This document shows, in pieces, positions 54,550-64,000 of a stretch of 64,000 bases of DNA. Location: assembly GCA_963921825.1 (NCBI GenBank), contig OY997596.1:32355932-32419931 (forward strand). Reading direction: 5' to 3'. The notes under the pieces were generated by a model. It did no database searches. It was not told the origin of the DNA and saw only the letters and a list, made by a program, of their open reading frames with translations. Position 1 is the first letter of the stretch; every line of letters begins with the position of its first letter. The DNA is from Erodium maritimum (lineage: Eukaryota > Streptophyta > Magnoliopsida > Geraniales > Geraniaceae). Made by a program: the position numbers and the translations under genes.

Positions 54550-56220
54550 CTTGGTGCCACCCGGGTGCCGTCAAGACGAGAATGATGAGACTCTCTCAGT
54601 ACATCATCATGACAACTACGAGGCACAAACAGTCTCCCTCGGTATTGCAGATCCATATCAGTCCCCTATACCAAGTCCTCAGTCGTAGTATCGCTGGTGA
54701 TCCTCTCTCGGATCTCTGCCGTCTCGGCATTTCCGGCATGTGCCTCCAGCACTCGGGCAATAAGTGTGGGCTGCGCCACCAACGAACACATGGCAACGCC
54801 ATCGGTGATCTCATCAAGCTCGAGCCGAAACCTGCTCAGCTTCTCCATCATGTCCCACTCCCGGACATATATACTAGCAACATTGTGAGTCAACTTCCTA
54901 CTCAGGGCATCGGCGACAACGTTCACCTTGCCCGGGTGGTAAAGTAGCTCGAAGTCGTACTCCTCCAACAACTCCATCCATCGCCTCTAGCGCATGTTCA
55001 AATCGCGCTAGGAGAAGATATACTTGAGGCTCTTGTGATCCGAAAATACACGGAAACGCTCACCATACAAATAATGCCTTCAGCTCTTCAGAGCAAAAAC
55101 CACAACTGCCAACTCTAGATCACGGGTCGGGTAGTTGCGCTCATGTATCTTCAACTGTCTCGAGCCATAGGAAACTACCTTCCCAGCCTGCATCAACACA
55201 CAGCCAAGTCCCTCTCTGAATGCATCCCAGTACACATCATACCCGATTCCGCACTCCGGTACTATCAACACGGGAGCCGTGGTCAAACGAGCCTTCAGCT
55301 CGGTGAAGGAGTGCTCACACTCGTCATTCCAAACAAACTCAGCCCCCTTGCGGGTCAAAGTGGTCATCGGTGCGGCCAGACGTGAAAAGTCCTGGACGAA
55401 CCGTCGGTAGTATCCTGCTAATCCCAGCAAGCTACGGATCTCAAACACTCTCTTGGCCGTGCCCACTTCGATACTACGTCGATCTTCGACGGATCAACTA
55501 GAATACCCTCTCGGGACACAACATGTTCGAGGAACTTCACCTCAGCGAGCCAGAACTCGCACTTTTCCAAGTTGCAGTACAACCGATGAGTATGCAACAA
55601 AGTCAAAACCGTCCTCAAGTGCTCCTCATGTGCCTCCTCACTAGAGAGTAAATCAGTATGTCATCAACAAACACTACGACAAACTGATCCAGGTAGGGTC
55701 AGAATATCCCATTCATCAGATCCATGAACGCTGCTGGTGCGTTCGTCAACCCGAACGACATCACCAAGAACTCATAGTGTCCATATGGAGTCCTAAACGC
55801 GGTCTTCTCCACGTCCTCATCCCGAACCCTCAGCTGGTAGTATCCTAATCGAAGATCAATCTTCGAGTAGTACTTCGCTCCTCTCAACTGATCGAACAGG
55901 TCATCGATCCTCGGCATCGGATAACGGTTCTTCACCGTAACCCGGTTCAGCTTTCGGTAATCAATGCACATCCTCAATGCTCCACCCTTCTTCTTCACGA
56001 AGAGGGCAGGTGCTCCCCACGGCGAAACACTCAGCCTGATAAAACCCTTTTCCCAAAGTTCCTCGAGTTGTTTCTTCAACTCGAACAACTCGGCAGGTGC
56101 AAACCGATACGGGGCCATAGAGATCGGCGTCGTACCCGGGATCAAGTCGATCCTAAACTCCACCTCGCCACTGGCGGTAAACCTGATAACTCCTCTGGAA
56201 AGACTTCCGGGAACTCGCAT
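54456..56220 (-). pseudogene. element C reverse transcriptase and RNase H, broken
   Basis: RT (56220-55699) has [40 protein letters not shown] and [19 protein letters not shown], then a TGA stop directly before [18 protein letters not shown], so the catalytic VDD lies behind the stop. Frameshifts follow at about 55630 and 55470. RNase H (55466-55080) has [11 protein letters not shown] with tryptophan where element A has cysteine, then [14 protein letters not shown], continuing at 54977 with [16 protein letters not shown]. The connection region runs to 54456. Confidence 0.8.
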
Positions 56221-56720
56221 ACTACTCTCGATAGCTCTCTACTCTGCACGGCATCAGCCTCCTCGCCTACAGTCAACGCAGATAGGAGTACTCCGCTCCT
56301 ACTGCCCAGAACATAGGTAACGACCGTGTCACCCGACACTACGGTCACCTGTCTTCGATAACAATCGATCGACGCTCGGTACCTCGTCATCCAATCCATC
56401 TCCAGGATCACATTGAACGCTGTCATGTCTAGCACAAGCCAGTCACCACGAAACGGGCAATCCGCCACTCGGATCTCACAAGCCCAACACACAGTCCTCA
56501 GAAATACCTCTCCCGTCACGGGGGTATCAAGACACAACGGTCTACTCAAAAACTCCACCCTCAAACCAAACATACGAGCAAAAGAAGCAGATATAAAGGA
56601 ATGAGATTCTACAGTATCAAACAGAAAGGATGCCCAAGAATTATAAAGCAAACATGTACCGTGTGTGGCCGCATGGCCGGCGTGACGTCCCTCAACCCTG
56701 GCGTCGGTGACAGCATACAC
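56142..56720 (-). pseudogene. element C protease and RT lead-in, broken
   Basis: The minus strand gives [14 protein letters not shown] then [19 protein letters not shown]: the active-site glycine and alanine of D-T-G-A-S are valine and glutamate, so the protease is dead. RVEFLSRPLCLDTPVTGEVF through [15 protein letters not shown] follows, then a frameshift into the RT block at about 56165. Apart from these lesions it parallels element A closely. Confidence 0.82.
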
Positions 56721-57933
56721 CCGACCCTGCTGTCTCGGGAGTCCGCCTCTCGGAGGTGGTGAAGTGCCACCTGCTGCGCAGTGCGATGTCTCGGCGTTGG
56801 TGCGCTAGCTGCCTGCCTCGGCGCCCTCTGCGTCTGAGCCTGGCGCTGCTGGAACTATGGCGACTGCCCAGTCTGTGACTACTGTGGTCGCTGGGCTGAC
56901 GCCACCAAAGACTGGTCGGGGCACCTGGAGGCAAAGTGTCATGGCTGGCCACATCGATGACACAGTGGTGGCCCGGCTCTCGACCTCTCCTCAGGCCTAC
57001 CCATCGGACGGTCCACTAGTCCGCCACTCATCTGACAGTCTCGAGCCATATGACCTGGCTACCCAAAACGATAGCAAGTGCGTCCTGACATGGGAGGTCC
57101 AACAGACGCCACCGACCCGACCTGTCGCGGTCCTCTCAGTTGGGTCTGTGGCTGAAATGATCCCGAGGTCCTCTACCTCCTTGGATCTCGAGTCTCAGAC
57201 GGCCTCAGTGAGCCACTCGGTCTAGGCCTGACCTCTCGAGCTCTAGCCGACTATCGGAAGCGTTGCTCCACAGTCAAGGCCTGCTACACAAGATCAGAAA
57301 ACACCTGGGTCCTCAGGACGGCGACCCGATCTGCGATCGCAGGATGGAGTCCTCCCTCGAAACGACGACACCTAAGGGTCTCCGTCTGCACCATCTCCAG
57401 AGCGAAGCGAGACAGGGAGGTGAACCTCGCCTCGTACTCAGACACCGACAGACCCTCCTGTCGCAGCTCCAGGAACTGCTGGCGTCTGTCATCCAGAACA
57501 ACCTGAGGAAAATACTGTGGAACAGGCCCCAGATGTGTCAAGGTTGCGGGTGATCCGCTCCAGCCATCGCTCGGTTGCCTCGGGGTCTGCCTCCCCGGAA
57601 AACACAGGTGTGCCTAACCTGCGGAAATCTCGTAGTGCCTGCGTAGTGTAGCTGTCAACCTGCGTAGGTCCATCAGAAGTCGTTGCAGTCGCAGCAGGTA
57701 TAGGTTCAGGTGTAGGAGTTGTAGCCTCTCTACGAGCAAAGGCAGTTGCCAGTCCCTGAACGGTGCGGGTCAGCTCCTCCAAAGCTGCCGCCTGGGCTGT
57801 CTCAGCCCTTCTCATGCTCCTCAGCGGGCGCATCCTGGGCACTAGTCGCCCCAGCAGACTCAACAGTAGGTTGCTGTCCTTGGCCTGCAGCGGGCCGTCT
57901 CCTCGTGCCTCGAGGAACATAACTCGGTGCCAT
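56721..57933 (-). pseudogene. element C gag, broken
   Basis: Starts MAPSYVPRGTRRRP (ATG at 57933, minus). After a frame change near 57830 it continues LEELTRTVQGLATAF, DSYTTQALRDFRRLGTPVFS and RWLERITRNLDTSG. About 50 residues of the capsid domain (the element A GETFYWWQ region) are then missing, and the text resumes as PQVVLDDRRQQFLELRQEGL and LSRFALEMVQTE. The two zinc knuckles are at about 57080-57035 (CYRFG, a stop, PGHMARDC) and 56965-56920 (CHRCGQP, a stop, HFASRC). Each carries a stop codon, and the first also has phenylalanine for a cysteine. Confidence 0.78.
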
Positions 57934-58785
57934 CACGTAGATTCTCTGTACGGCCAACACACAGATTTCAGTTTCTAAACTCGGAAAGGATACACGCTTA
58001 TAATAATAATTAACGCCACACACAGTCCACTCAGTACTACTCATAGTAATAATATACTTAATATAGTATAGTCACACAATAGCACACAACAAAGAAGCCA
58101 GCACACTAGTGCTTCACACAGATCATATGTACACACAGCAGGGTTAAACCCAGTTTCACTTTAACACCACTTTCACAAATAAGTCACACAGACTACCACT
58201 TAAACTCCAACGCAATAACACAAGGTCCAATCTCGATTGCGATCAAGTTCCTAACACAATCTTATTCCAACATAACATTCATGTTGATCTCTCGTCGTTA
58301 CAACCCTGTTCAGGCGTCCCCGAATTACGTTGTAACCACTCGACATCCCACCATTCACGTCCAGCTACAGTGGCCCCTATAGCTGAATCGTGATGGTACA
58401 TACACTTCAGTTTCTGCAGAAAAATCGGGCATAAGCCGTTCGTAAATTAAGTCAACCATCCGCTTATGCGGGACAACCATTTACTATTTGCACACATCCC
58501 TCAACGTTACACACTTCGGGTCTCGGTAGTTTCACTGTTACTGCCCGGCCAAGTACAATCTTGGACAACAGTTAAGTCAAACACGACAACAACCACACAG
58601 GTTCAACAAAGTCTACGGTACTCGGGCCGGACACTTCACCAACCCGAGACTCTTTCCGTCTCGTTTCTACGCATAGGGCATCTTCGACTTGCGTAACCGA
58701 CACAAAGCAACCTAACGACCCAACTCTACCCACCTAGTTGACGTACGATCCGAGGTTTTGAAAAAACATTTCAAAATGAAACCAG
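57934..58785 (-). other. element C untranslated leader
   Basis: About 0.85 kb without supported coding sequence. It contains the hairpin (58361-58386) and the downstream stem GTTACAAC/GTTGTAAC (58336-58329 with 58303-58296) that encloses ATTCGGGGACGCCTGAA, as in element A. Confidence 0.65.
58361..58386 (-). ncRNA. candidate dimerisation/packaging hairpin in the element C leader
   Basis: On the minus strand CAGCTATAG pairs with CTGTAGCTG (one T-G wobble), closing a loop GGGCCA that holds the palindrome GGCC. The T that bulges in A and B has a partner A here. Three adjacent outer pairs differ from element A on both sides, so the fold is kept while the sequence changes. Confidence 0.55.
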
Positions 58786-58797
58786 GCTCTGATACCA
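58786..58797 (-). other. element C primer-binding site (initiator Met tRNA)
   Basis: Minus-strand TGGTATCAGAGC, three bases after the LTR end GTGACA, as in A and B. Confidence 0.92.
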
Positions 58798-59058
58798 AAT
58801 TGTCACGCCACAAATCCTGTTCTGACCGAATTCGAGACGTGAACTTAAACAAGTAATAATAATGTAAAAAAAAATAATTAAATAAAAAGGTCTCAATTGC
58901 AATTTAAAGTTTCAAAAGTTTAGACGAGTCAACAGCTCGAAAGAAGTAATAACAACAAGTCTAAGCAGTAAAAAGACTATACGTCTCTAAACACTAGCCC
59001 GAGTCTCCCTCAGCTCCCTAGCTCCGAGAATCCCGCTAGTACTAGTCCCGCTCAACAC

Positions 59059-59096
59059 CTGAAACACAACAAAGTAAGGGGGTGAGCTTACGCTCA
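59059..59096 (-). promoter_or_regulatory. dyad plus acceptor-like site, element C 5' LTR
   Basis: TGAGC-GTAA-GCTCA (the same stem as element A), a pyrimidine-rich stretch, then TTTCAG/GTGTTG on the minus strand. Confidence 0.45.
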
Positions 59097-60304
59097 GTAG
59101 GAAAAGAAGTTAAGATGCTGACCCACAGTTCATCACCACGGGTTACCGTCCAATTAGGGCGTACTAGCAAGGCACAACTATAAACAAAGGTTACGGGCAG
59201 TTCCCAATTACCGAACACTTTCACAAAGACACAAACTACTTAGGAGAACGCACAAAGCCAACCAACAGGTATAAAACACCCAAAGAGACACACAGATATC
59301 GTACAACGATTTCCAACGATATTGAAAGCACAAGCCACATGCACACAAGCGTTTATATCGTACTAGACCACATATCATCAGTCCCGATATCTTCCTCTCA
59401 CTGAGACTGAGGGTAACATCCCCGACCGGAAATCCCTCAGTCTGATGTCTTCCCGTCACACAGACTCGGGGCAATACTTACCATACGTAATGGACCGGCA
59501 CATACTTCGGTCGTACACCGTCCCGGAATACGAGTCATCGGGATACCGATCACGCCATCCTTGGCCTCGATACACTACACCGGAACCATCCCTCGGTGTA
59601 AGTACCTCTCCGGCTATGCCGTCTCTTGGAACTCACAAACTGGGTATAACACATAACACAAAGCCATTATTGGTCTCGGTATACCAACCGGACCATCTCA
59701 ACATAACACACAGCCGGTCTATCACTCACCCGGTCATATCACAACCAAGGTTTCACGTTATCAAACATGGCACACTTGCCCTCACAAAGTCACATCATGC
59801 AACACCGAGTATAATCTTATTTAGACTCTCACACAGCAGTTATAGCACACATCACGTAATCATAAGGCTCGACATGGCCCATCTACCAGCACGGCAATTT
59901 TGCCAAGAGAAGAAAGCGAGTATAGCTAGTGAATCACACCCTATATGTTACTAAGACTCGTTCGATATTTAGTAATCGAAAGCGGCTATTCTAGTGAATC
60001 ACATCCTATATGCCAACTAGGACCTTTCCGTTTTTTATTTTTCCCTAATCATGCATGCTAGTAACTTTCCGTAATTAAAGCGGTATCCGCTACTTTCCCT
60101 ACCTCAAGAGGATAACAACAGATGCGTCTCCTAGCTGCTGACGTCCAAGCCTAACTCCGATCTTCTCGGGCGAAGTCCAAGTCTGGGTTTTAACAGCTAA
60201 AAAGTCCAATCAGTCCCAGTAAGTCCAAAGTCCTCAGATTAGTCCAAAACGTCCTTTAAATAACCAATTTTAAGTCAAATTAATTAATTAATTATTTAAT
60301 TAAG

Positions 60305-60475
60305 TCTATCCGACCCGGATCCGACCAGGATCCGAGAACCAGACACGTATCCAACCCGGATCCGACGCGGTGCAGAACCCAGACCCGACACGGCTCCAGA
60401 TCTGACCCGAACCCGGCTCCAGACCCGACCCAGACCCAATCCAGACCCGGTCCAACCCGAGTCCAGACCCGATCC
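60305..60475. repeat. CCCGGATCCGAC-type minisatellite in the element C 5' LTR
   Basis: Degenerate short units on GACCCGGATCC and CCAGACCCG, with the same placement as 52690-52870 in the partner LTR but a different unit order. Confidence 0.65.
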
Positions 60476-61350
60476 TTAGATCTGGGCCTGGCCCAAGGTC
60501 CGTCTGGATCTGGCCCGAGTCTCTCGTCCTGGCCCAGGATGATCCGGCCCAATGCTCAGTCTGGCCCAAGCCTGCTCAGGCTCGAGACCGAGCTTGTTCC
60601 AGCTTCGGCGAGCCAGAGTTGCTCCGGCCGTCTCCTGATGGCGGCGACGATACCCAAGACCCTCGTGGCGCGTCGGCGATGCTCAGAAAGAGACGGCGGA
60701 GCTCAGGCCGTGGCTGGACAAGGGTGGAGGTCACAGGCGCAGCGTTAGAAACCCTCCCCGTCTCAGATCTGGCAAAGACGAAGGTTCTCCAGCTTCGTTC
60801 TAACCGCAAACACTCGAATCGAGCTCGGGGACGTGCGATTTCAGTCGAGGCGAGGTCGGGAGAGGAGGAAGAAGGGGCAAAGGGCACGAACCGTCCGAGG
60901 TTGAGCTCGGGAACCTCGAATAAGAGCGTTCTCCGGCGAGCCCGCATAGGTTCTGGTGGCGATGGGTTCGAATCGAACTTGTGGAGAAGGTGATGGCGAG
61001 GTGTGCGTGGTGGCGAGGCTCGGTGGTGAGAGAGAGAGGGAGGAGATCGAGAGGGAGAGAGCGAGAGCGAGAGGTATCTGGAGAAGACGAATCGTCTCGA
61101 AAATCGTGCGGCACGAAGATGAAGAGGGTTAGGATTTTGAGTGGGCCGTGCGCATGTTGGACTCCATCTTCGTGTGCAGGCCTGGGGCGCGTCTCTGATT
61201 GGGCCCAAGCTTGGCCCACTCTCCAGCTCAGTCCAAAACTCCCATTTCCCTTTCTTTTTTTTTTCTTTTCAAAAATCACTCGTTGCAAATTCCCACCCTG
61301 ATGTTTCAAATTGCGAAAGATTACCCTTTTTAAAAAGGTCGGTCTTTACA

Positions 61351-61599
61351 GGAAGTCCATGAAGTGCTGGTCGACATCCCCGTCGAACATTGGCCTTCTT
61401 CCCAAGAGGCCGCATATTCTCCCGAATCGATGTCACTCTATCCCCGGGTTAGGTGTAGTGTTCGGGGTTACTATCGGGCCTCTACCTCTAGGTGAGGGCT
61501 CCTTAGGTGTAGTGTTGGAGGTCAAAGGAATGAAGCCCGATGGAGGCGCCGGAATCGATCCTATAGTCCCCTAATCAGTAGAAATACTTTGCATAGGGT
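61351..61599. other. C-terminal remains of LINE ORF1 relic 3 or spacer
   Basis: Sits between the element C LTR edge (61350) and the recognisable ORF1 knuckle. I see no firm homology; by position it could be the basic C-terminal tail of the minus-strand LINE ORF1. Confidence 0.3.
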
Positions 61600-62870
61600 G
61601 TCCGGTTTGGACTCCAAGAATGATTTATCAAACTAGGTATCCCCGACATCTCTCGCTCACAATCCCGAACCACATGGCCTATACGACCACAGTTGTAACA
61701 AAATGTGGGCAGCTTGTCATGTGTTAAGGTAACCAAATTGGTTATGGGAATTACTGAAACCGTATGAGTAGTGAATGATGTATTGGACGATCAATGGTAA
61801 TCTAGAATCTTACTCGTACCGTACCTCCCCCAACATAAGCACATGGGTCGCATGGAACCTCCTTGCATTATCTGATTACAACTCCAATGGTTTCCCCGGT
61901 TGATCAAGTTCAGACTAGTGGGGGTAGACCTTTAGCATGGACCCATAGTTCGACACGGTCCAGAAGGGCCGGTTCCTTGCCATTGGATCGATGTCCCCGA
62001 GCAGCAATGGGTATCCATCAAATCACAATGATTCGTTATTAGGAACCCAAACTTGAGTCTCCTATGACTCAAAATAGAACACGTAGGTTCCTTTATCGAG
62101 GTCCTTAACCATCAACCTTGTTGTCGACCGTCCTCATGCCCTAGTGATAAACCATAGCATGAAGTCCTTCCTCTGTGGACTAGGCAAAAGAAGTTTCCTG
62201 ACCTTTTCGAAGCTTTAATGGGCAAGGATTACAGGATCCATTGGGGTGAATGGGACCATAATCTCAGTGTGATCCTCCTCCGAGAGAGAACAAGCCGAGA
62301 GCCAATCTTGATGAATGGACATGGTGGATTGCACCACCCGTGGGGGTTGTGGCTCGACTAGATCTGGAAGTAGGTTTCATGGGAGAATCACTGGGACAGT
62401 TAGTGACGACATCACCGCTGAAGTAGAGGGTCAAGCCAATGGCAGCGGGAGAGAAAGTAGAAGCGTGATCGGACTCTCCATCTTTATGGAATCATGAATA
62501 TCATGAGGTAGAGAGTCGATCGTTGGTAGTGCCATTATCGACGAGGTTGGGATCAAACCTTAGAGGGCCGACCCCTCTTAGGCTTAGCCGTTAAGGACGT
62601 CGGCAAGGTGCGACCTTGAGAGAATGGAGCCAAGGCAGAACACGCCGGGAAGGTTCCATACACTTGCGCGGAAGCAGGACAGAACTCGTCGGGGAAGGCT
62701 CCATAGACATGAGCGCCGTCGGGGAAGGTTCTATAGGCTCAATCGGCACTGAGGAAAAGAGGATGAGATTACCTTCGGGTTCCTCTTTCTCCTCGCCTTC
62801 TATGGTTGAACAAAGCCTGACGGGGGGGGGGGGGGGGGGGGGGGCGTGGAGGCATGATGAGACCAGCAAA
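61600..62870 (-). pseudogene. LINE ORF1 relic 3 (minus strand) with intact zinc knuckle
   Basis: At about 61722-61665 the minus strand reads DKLPTFCYNCGRIGHVVRDC, a complete C-x2-C-x4-H-x4-C knuckle of the plant LINE ORF1 type. Upstream (62300-61800) are scattered DUF4283 pieces in two frames (MVKDLDKGTYVFYFES and VELWVHAKGLPPLV). The N-terminal side (62869-62591) is proline-rich. Stops and frameshifts are frequent, so the gene is dead even though the knuckle is whole. No ORF2 lies downstream on this strand, where element C begins. Confidence 0.65.
62822..62844 (+). repeat. G23 homopolymer
   Basis: Twenty-three consecutive G after CCTGAC and before CGTGGAGG. On the minus strand it codes for the proline run in the relic 3 N-terminal region. 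Length may be a sequencing estimate. Confidence 0.75.
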
Positions 62871-63690
62871 CGAGGAATTCACTACTGGAGAAGGAGAGCA
62901 CAATATAGTTGTGGTCATTGGTGGGTTGGATGATGGCTTGGTAGCCGAGAGAGTAGGAGACAGCAGAATATCTGGAGTTTGGACTAAAGAGAATTAGGAC
63001 ACACGATTTTGTAGAATATGTATACAAGGTCAATATAATTAAGCGAGTAAAGTGCTAAAGTCTTAAAAGCCTTACTTAAACATAATTTGATTGAAAGATA
63101 TCTCGTAAACAGAAAAGTCTTATATAAATCACCGTTTTAAGCCCAATTTTTTTGGGCCGGTCCTGACTTTAGTGTAACAGTTTAGTTTCGTTCAAGTAGG
63201 AATCTATCAAAACATTTCAAACCAAACCAAGGTTATTAATGGTAGACCCCATGATTCTCATTGAGAGTCCTAAATGGTTCAAAAGAAGTAGTTTTCTATG
63301 TTTGTTATTGAGGTGAACAAACAAGCAGAAACGGACCACCAAAACGACCAACAGCTCCCAGTGGAGACCGGCAGCGCTTGACCCAAACGACAATATAAAA
63401 CTCCAACTCCCAAGTATGCTTGTTGAGTTTATTTGGATTTGGTAGGAAAATGAATGGAAAATAATAGAAAAACTGATCACGCGGATGGACTTTATATACC
63501 GAATCATTAGTAACTATAATCATATTTTTATGTCTTGTGTTTTGATTGGGTGCAACAATATTTAAAGTAAGTGTACAGACGATAGTGTGGTACTAAAAAC
63601 AAAATTCGGACGGACAAACACTTGGTACAAACTAGGATGACTTACTTTCTGGGACCCAGGAAAGGGAAAAACCTTAACATGTAGAAACAA
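62871..63690. other. intergenic interval upstream of the ATL gene
   Basis: AT-rich sequence without coding or repeat features that I recognise; the last several hundred bases are the presumptive promoter region of the ATL gene. It includes a CGCTTGACCC element at about 63375, a possible W-box core (TTGAC), which on its own proves nothing. Confidence 0.4.
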
Positions 63691-63700
63691 ATATATAAAG
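63691..63700 (+). promoter_or_regulatory. TATA box of the ATL gene
   Basis: ATATATAAAG, about 45 bases before the ATG. Plant transcription usually starts 25-32 bases after such a box, so the 5' untranslated region would be only about 10-20 bases. Confidence 0.6.
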
Positions 63701-63735
63701 AGAGCCAAGTTGGCACAGAACCTTTGTTGAGCAAC

Positions 63736-64000
63736 ATGAGTCAGTTCCTAGAGCACTGTATCATTACGCTCATCACAATCTATTGGATTACGAACTTTCA
63801 TGTGGCAGCGCAAGACGATGCAGGAAATCCATCCCCCCACAATCCAATCCATCCAAGCGTCCCGGTGGTCCTCGGGATCCTCTCAGTCATGTTCGCTTTC
63901 ACATTCCTCCTATGCGCCTACGCCAAATTCTGCCACAATCCGCCACCAAACTCAAATTCACAAAACCACGACCTTGGGGGTCTCATCCGGTCCAGGTCCA
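63736..64000 (+). CDS. ATL-type RING-H2 E3 ubiquitin ligase, N-terminal part (runs off the window)
   Basis: Eighty-eight codons are open from the ATG at 63736 to the window end. Residues 1-25 (MSQFLEHCIITLITIYWITN and following) look like a signal peptide or first hydrophobic segment. Residues 42-65 (VPVVLGILSVMFAFTFLLCA and following) are a clear membrane span. AKFCHNPPP follows, then a spacer ending GGLIRSRS. The order PSVPVVLGILSVMF...LLCAYAKFC and GLIRSRS matches ATL proteins close to Arabidopsis ATL42/ATL43. These are membrane-anchored ligases that pass ubiquitin from an E2 enzyme through a RING-H2 finger. The GLD motif and RING would lie beyond 64000, so the enzyme class is inferred from the N-terminus. 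A TATA box stands at 63691. It is the only likely host gene here, and no lesion is visible. Confidence 0.8.
   Translation, partial: MSQFLEHCIITLITIYWITNFHVAAQDDAGNPSPHNPIHPSVPVVLGILSVMFAFTFLLCAYAKFCHNPPPNSNSQNHDLGGLIRSRS

Larger units (their letters stand above)
48426..61350 (-). mobile_element. element C: decayed Ty3/gypsy (Tekay-like) element, minus strand
   Basis: Related to element A. The 5' LTR is 58801-61350; the primer site, leader, gag and pol run leftward; a damaged 3' LTR occupies 48426-53629 and holds solo LTR D. The 3' LTR has lost its outer end (the part matching 58801-59547), so no target duplication can be tested. It has also lost its start, the purine tract and the chromodomain: pol text ends at about 53630, fused to LTR text. 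Many stops and frameshifts show that it is older than A. Confidence 0.85.
58801..61350 (-). repeat. element C 5' LTR
   Basis: On the minus strand it runs from TGTAAAGACCGACC (61350) to GTGGCGTGACA (58801). It has the dyad TGAGC-GTAA-GCTCA at 59096-59083, followed by CCCCCTTACTTTGTTGTGTTTCAG ending at 59059. It includes a GC-rich block (about 60576-61208) and a GACCCGGATCC minisatellite (about 60305-60475). Partner text is in 48426-53629. Confidence 0.88.

Noticed and set aside
60576-61208. Minus-strand ORF of 210 codons in the element C LTR
   Set aside because: Ser/Arg/Pro-rich, inside an LTR and not backed by any domain. Kept only as a finding about the GC-rich block.

Overview
The window is plant nuclear DNA, almost certainly from an angiosperm. 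It is almost wholly transposable elements in nested layers, with one host gene entering at the right edge. The evidence is chromodomain Ty3/gypsy elements with 2.5-3.2 kb LTRs, primer sites matching plant initiator-Met tRNA, Ty1/copia elements in PR-INT-RT-RH order, plant-type LINE ORF1 relics (DUF4283 plus the CCHC zinc knuckle followed by YGDWLR), and an ATL-type RING-H2 N-terminus. I cannot name the species. I see no tRNA, rRNA or CRISPR locus.

Layout. 1-772: 3' end of a LINE. 773-1900: AT-rich sequence with one copy of a repeat called R here. 1901-3470: LINE ORF1 relic 1. 3711-17760: LINE ORF1 relic 2, split by element A (4750-16844), a nearly complete Tekay/Del-like gypsy element with two LTRs, gag, and a pol open from the protease onward. 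17760-18793: unassigned. 18794-45625: a second copy of R, split by a 26.5 kb composite called element B (18995-45495). B is a gypsy element whose pol has collapsed to a protease scrap joined to integrase and chromodomain tails. Its LTRs hold three insertions of one minus-strand Ty1/copia family: copia-1 (19551-28013), a solo LTR (28379-30064) and copia-2 (36771-44507). About 46056-48425: minus-strand Athila/Tat-like protease relic. 48426-61350: element C, a decayed minus-strand gypsy element related to A, whose left LTR contains a 3.5 kb solo LTR of a further family D (48834-52327). 61600-62870: minus-strand LINE ORF1 relic 3. 63736-64000: first 88 codons of an ATL gene.

How the parts relate. 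A, B, C and D are related gypsy families. They share the LTR start TGTAA(G/A)(A/G)ACC, the end GTGACA and, where internal sequence survives, the same primer site. Two noncoding structures recur among them. One is a hairpin between primer site and gag with a palindromic loop and compensating stem changes in A, B and C, like a genome-dimerisation or packaging signal. The other is a dyad followed by a pyrimidine tract and AG near the LTR 3' end in A, B, C and D, like a splice acceptor.

The copia family is the second point of interest. Both long copies lack the reverse-transcriptase YVDD box, share a one-base insertion in RT, and have lost the protease active-site glycine. Yet copia-1 has LTRs I cannot tell apart and a perfect target duplication, so a defective lineage appears to have moved recently, presumably with enzymes supplied in trans.

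All reading was by eye. Boundaries marked by TG/CA ends plus target duplications are good to the base; others are approximate.
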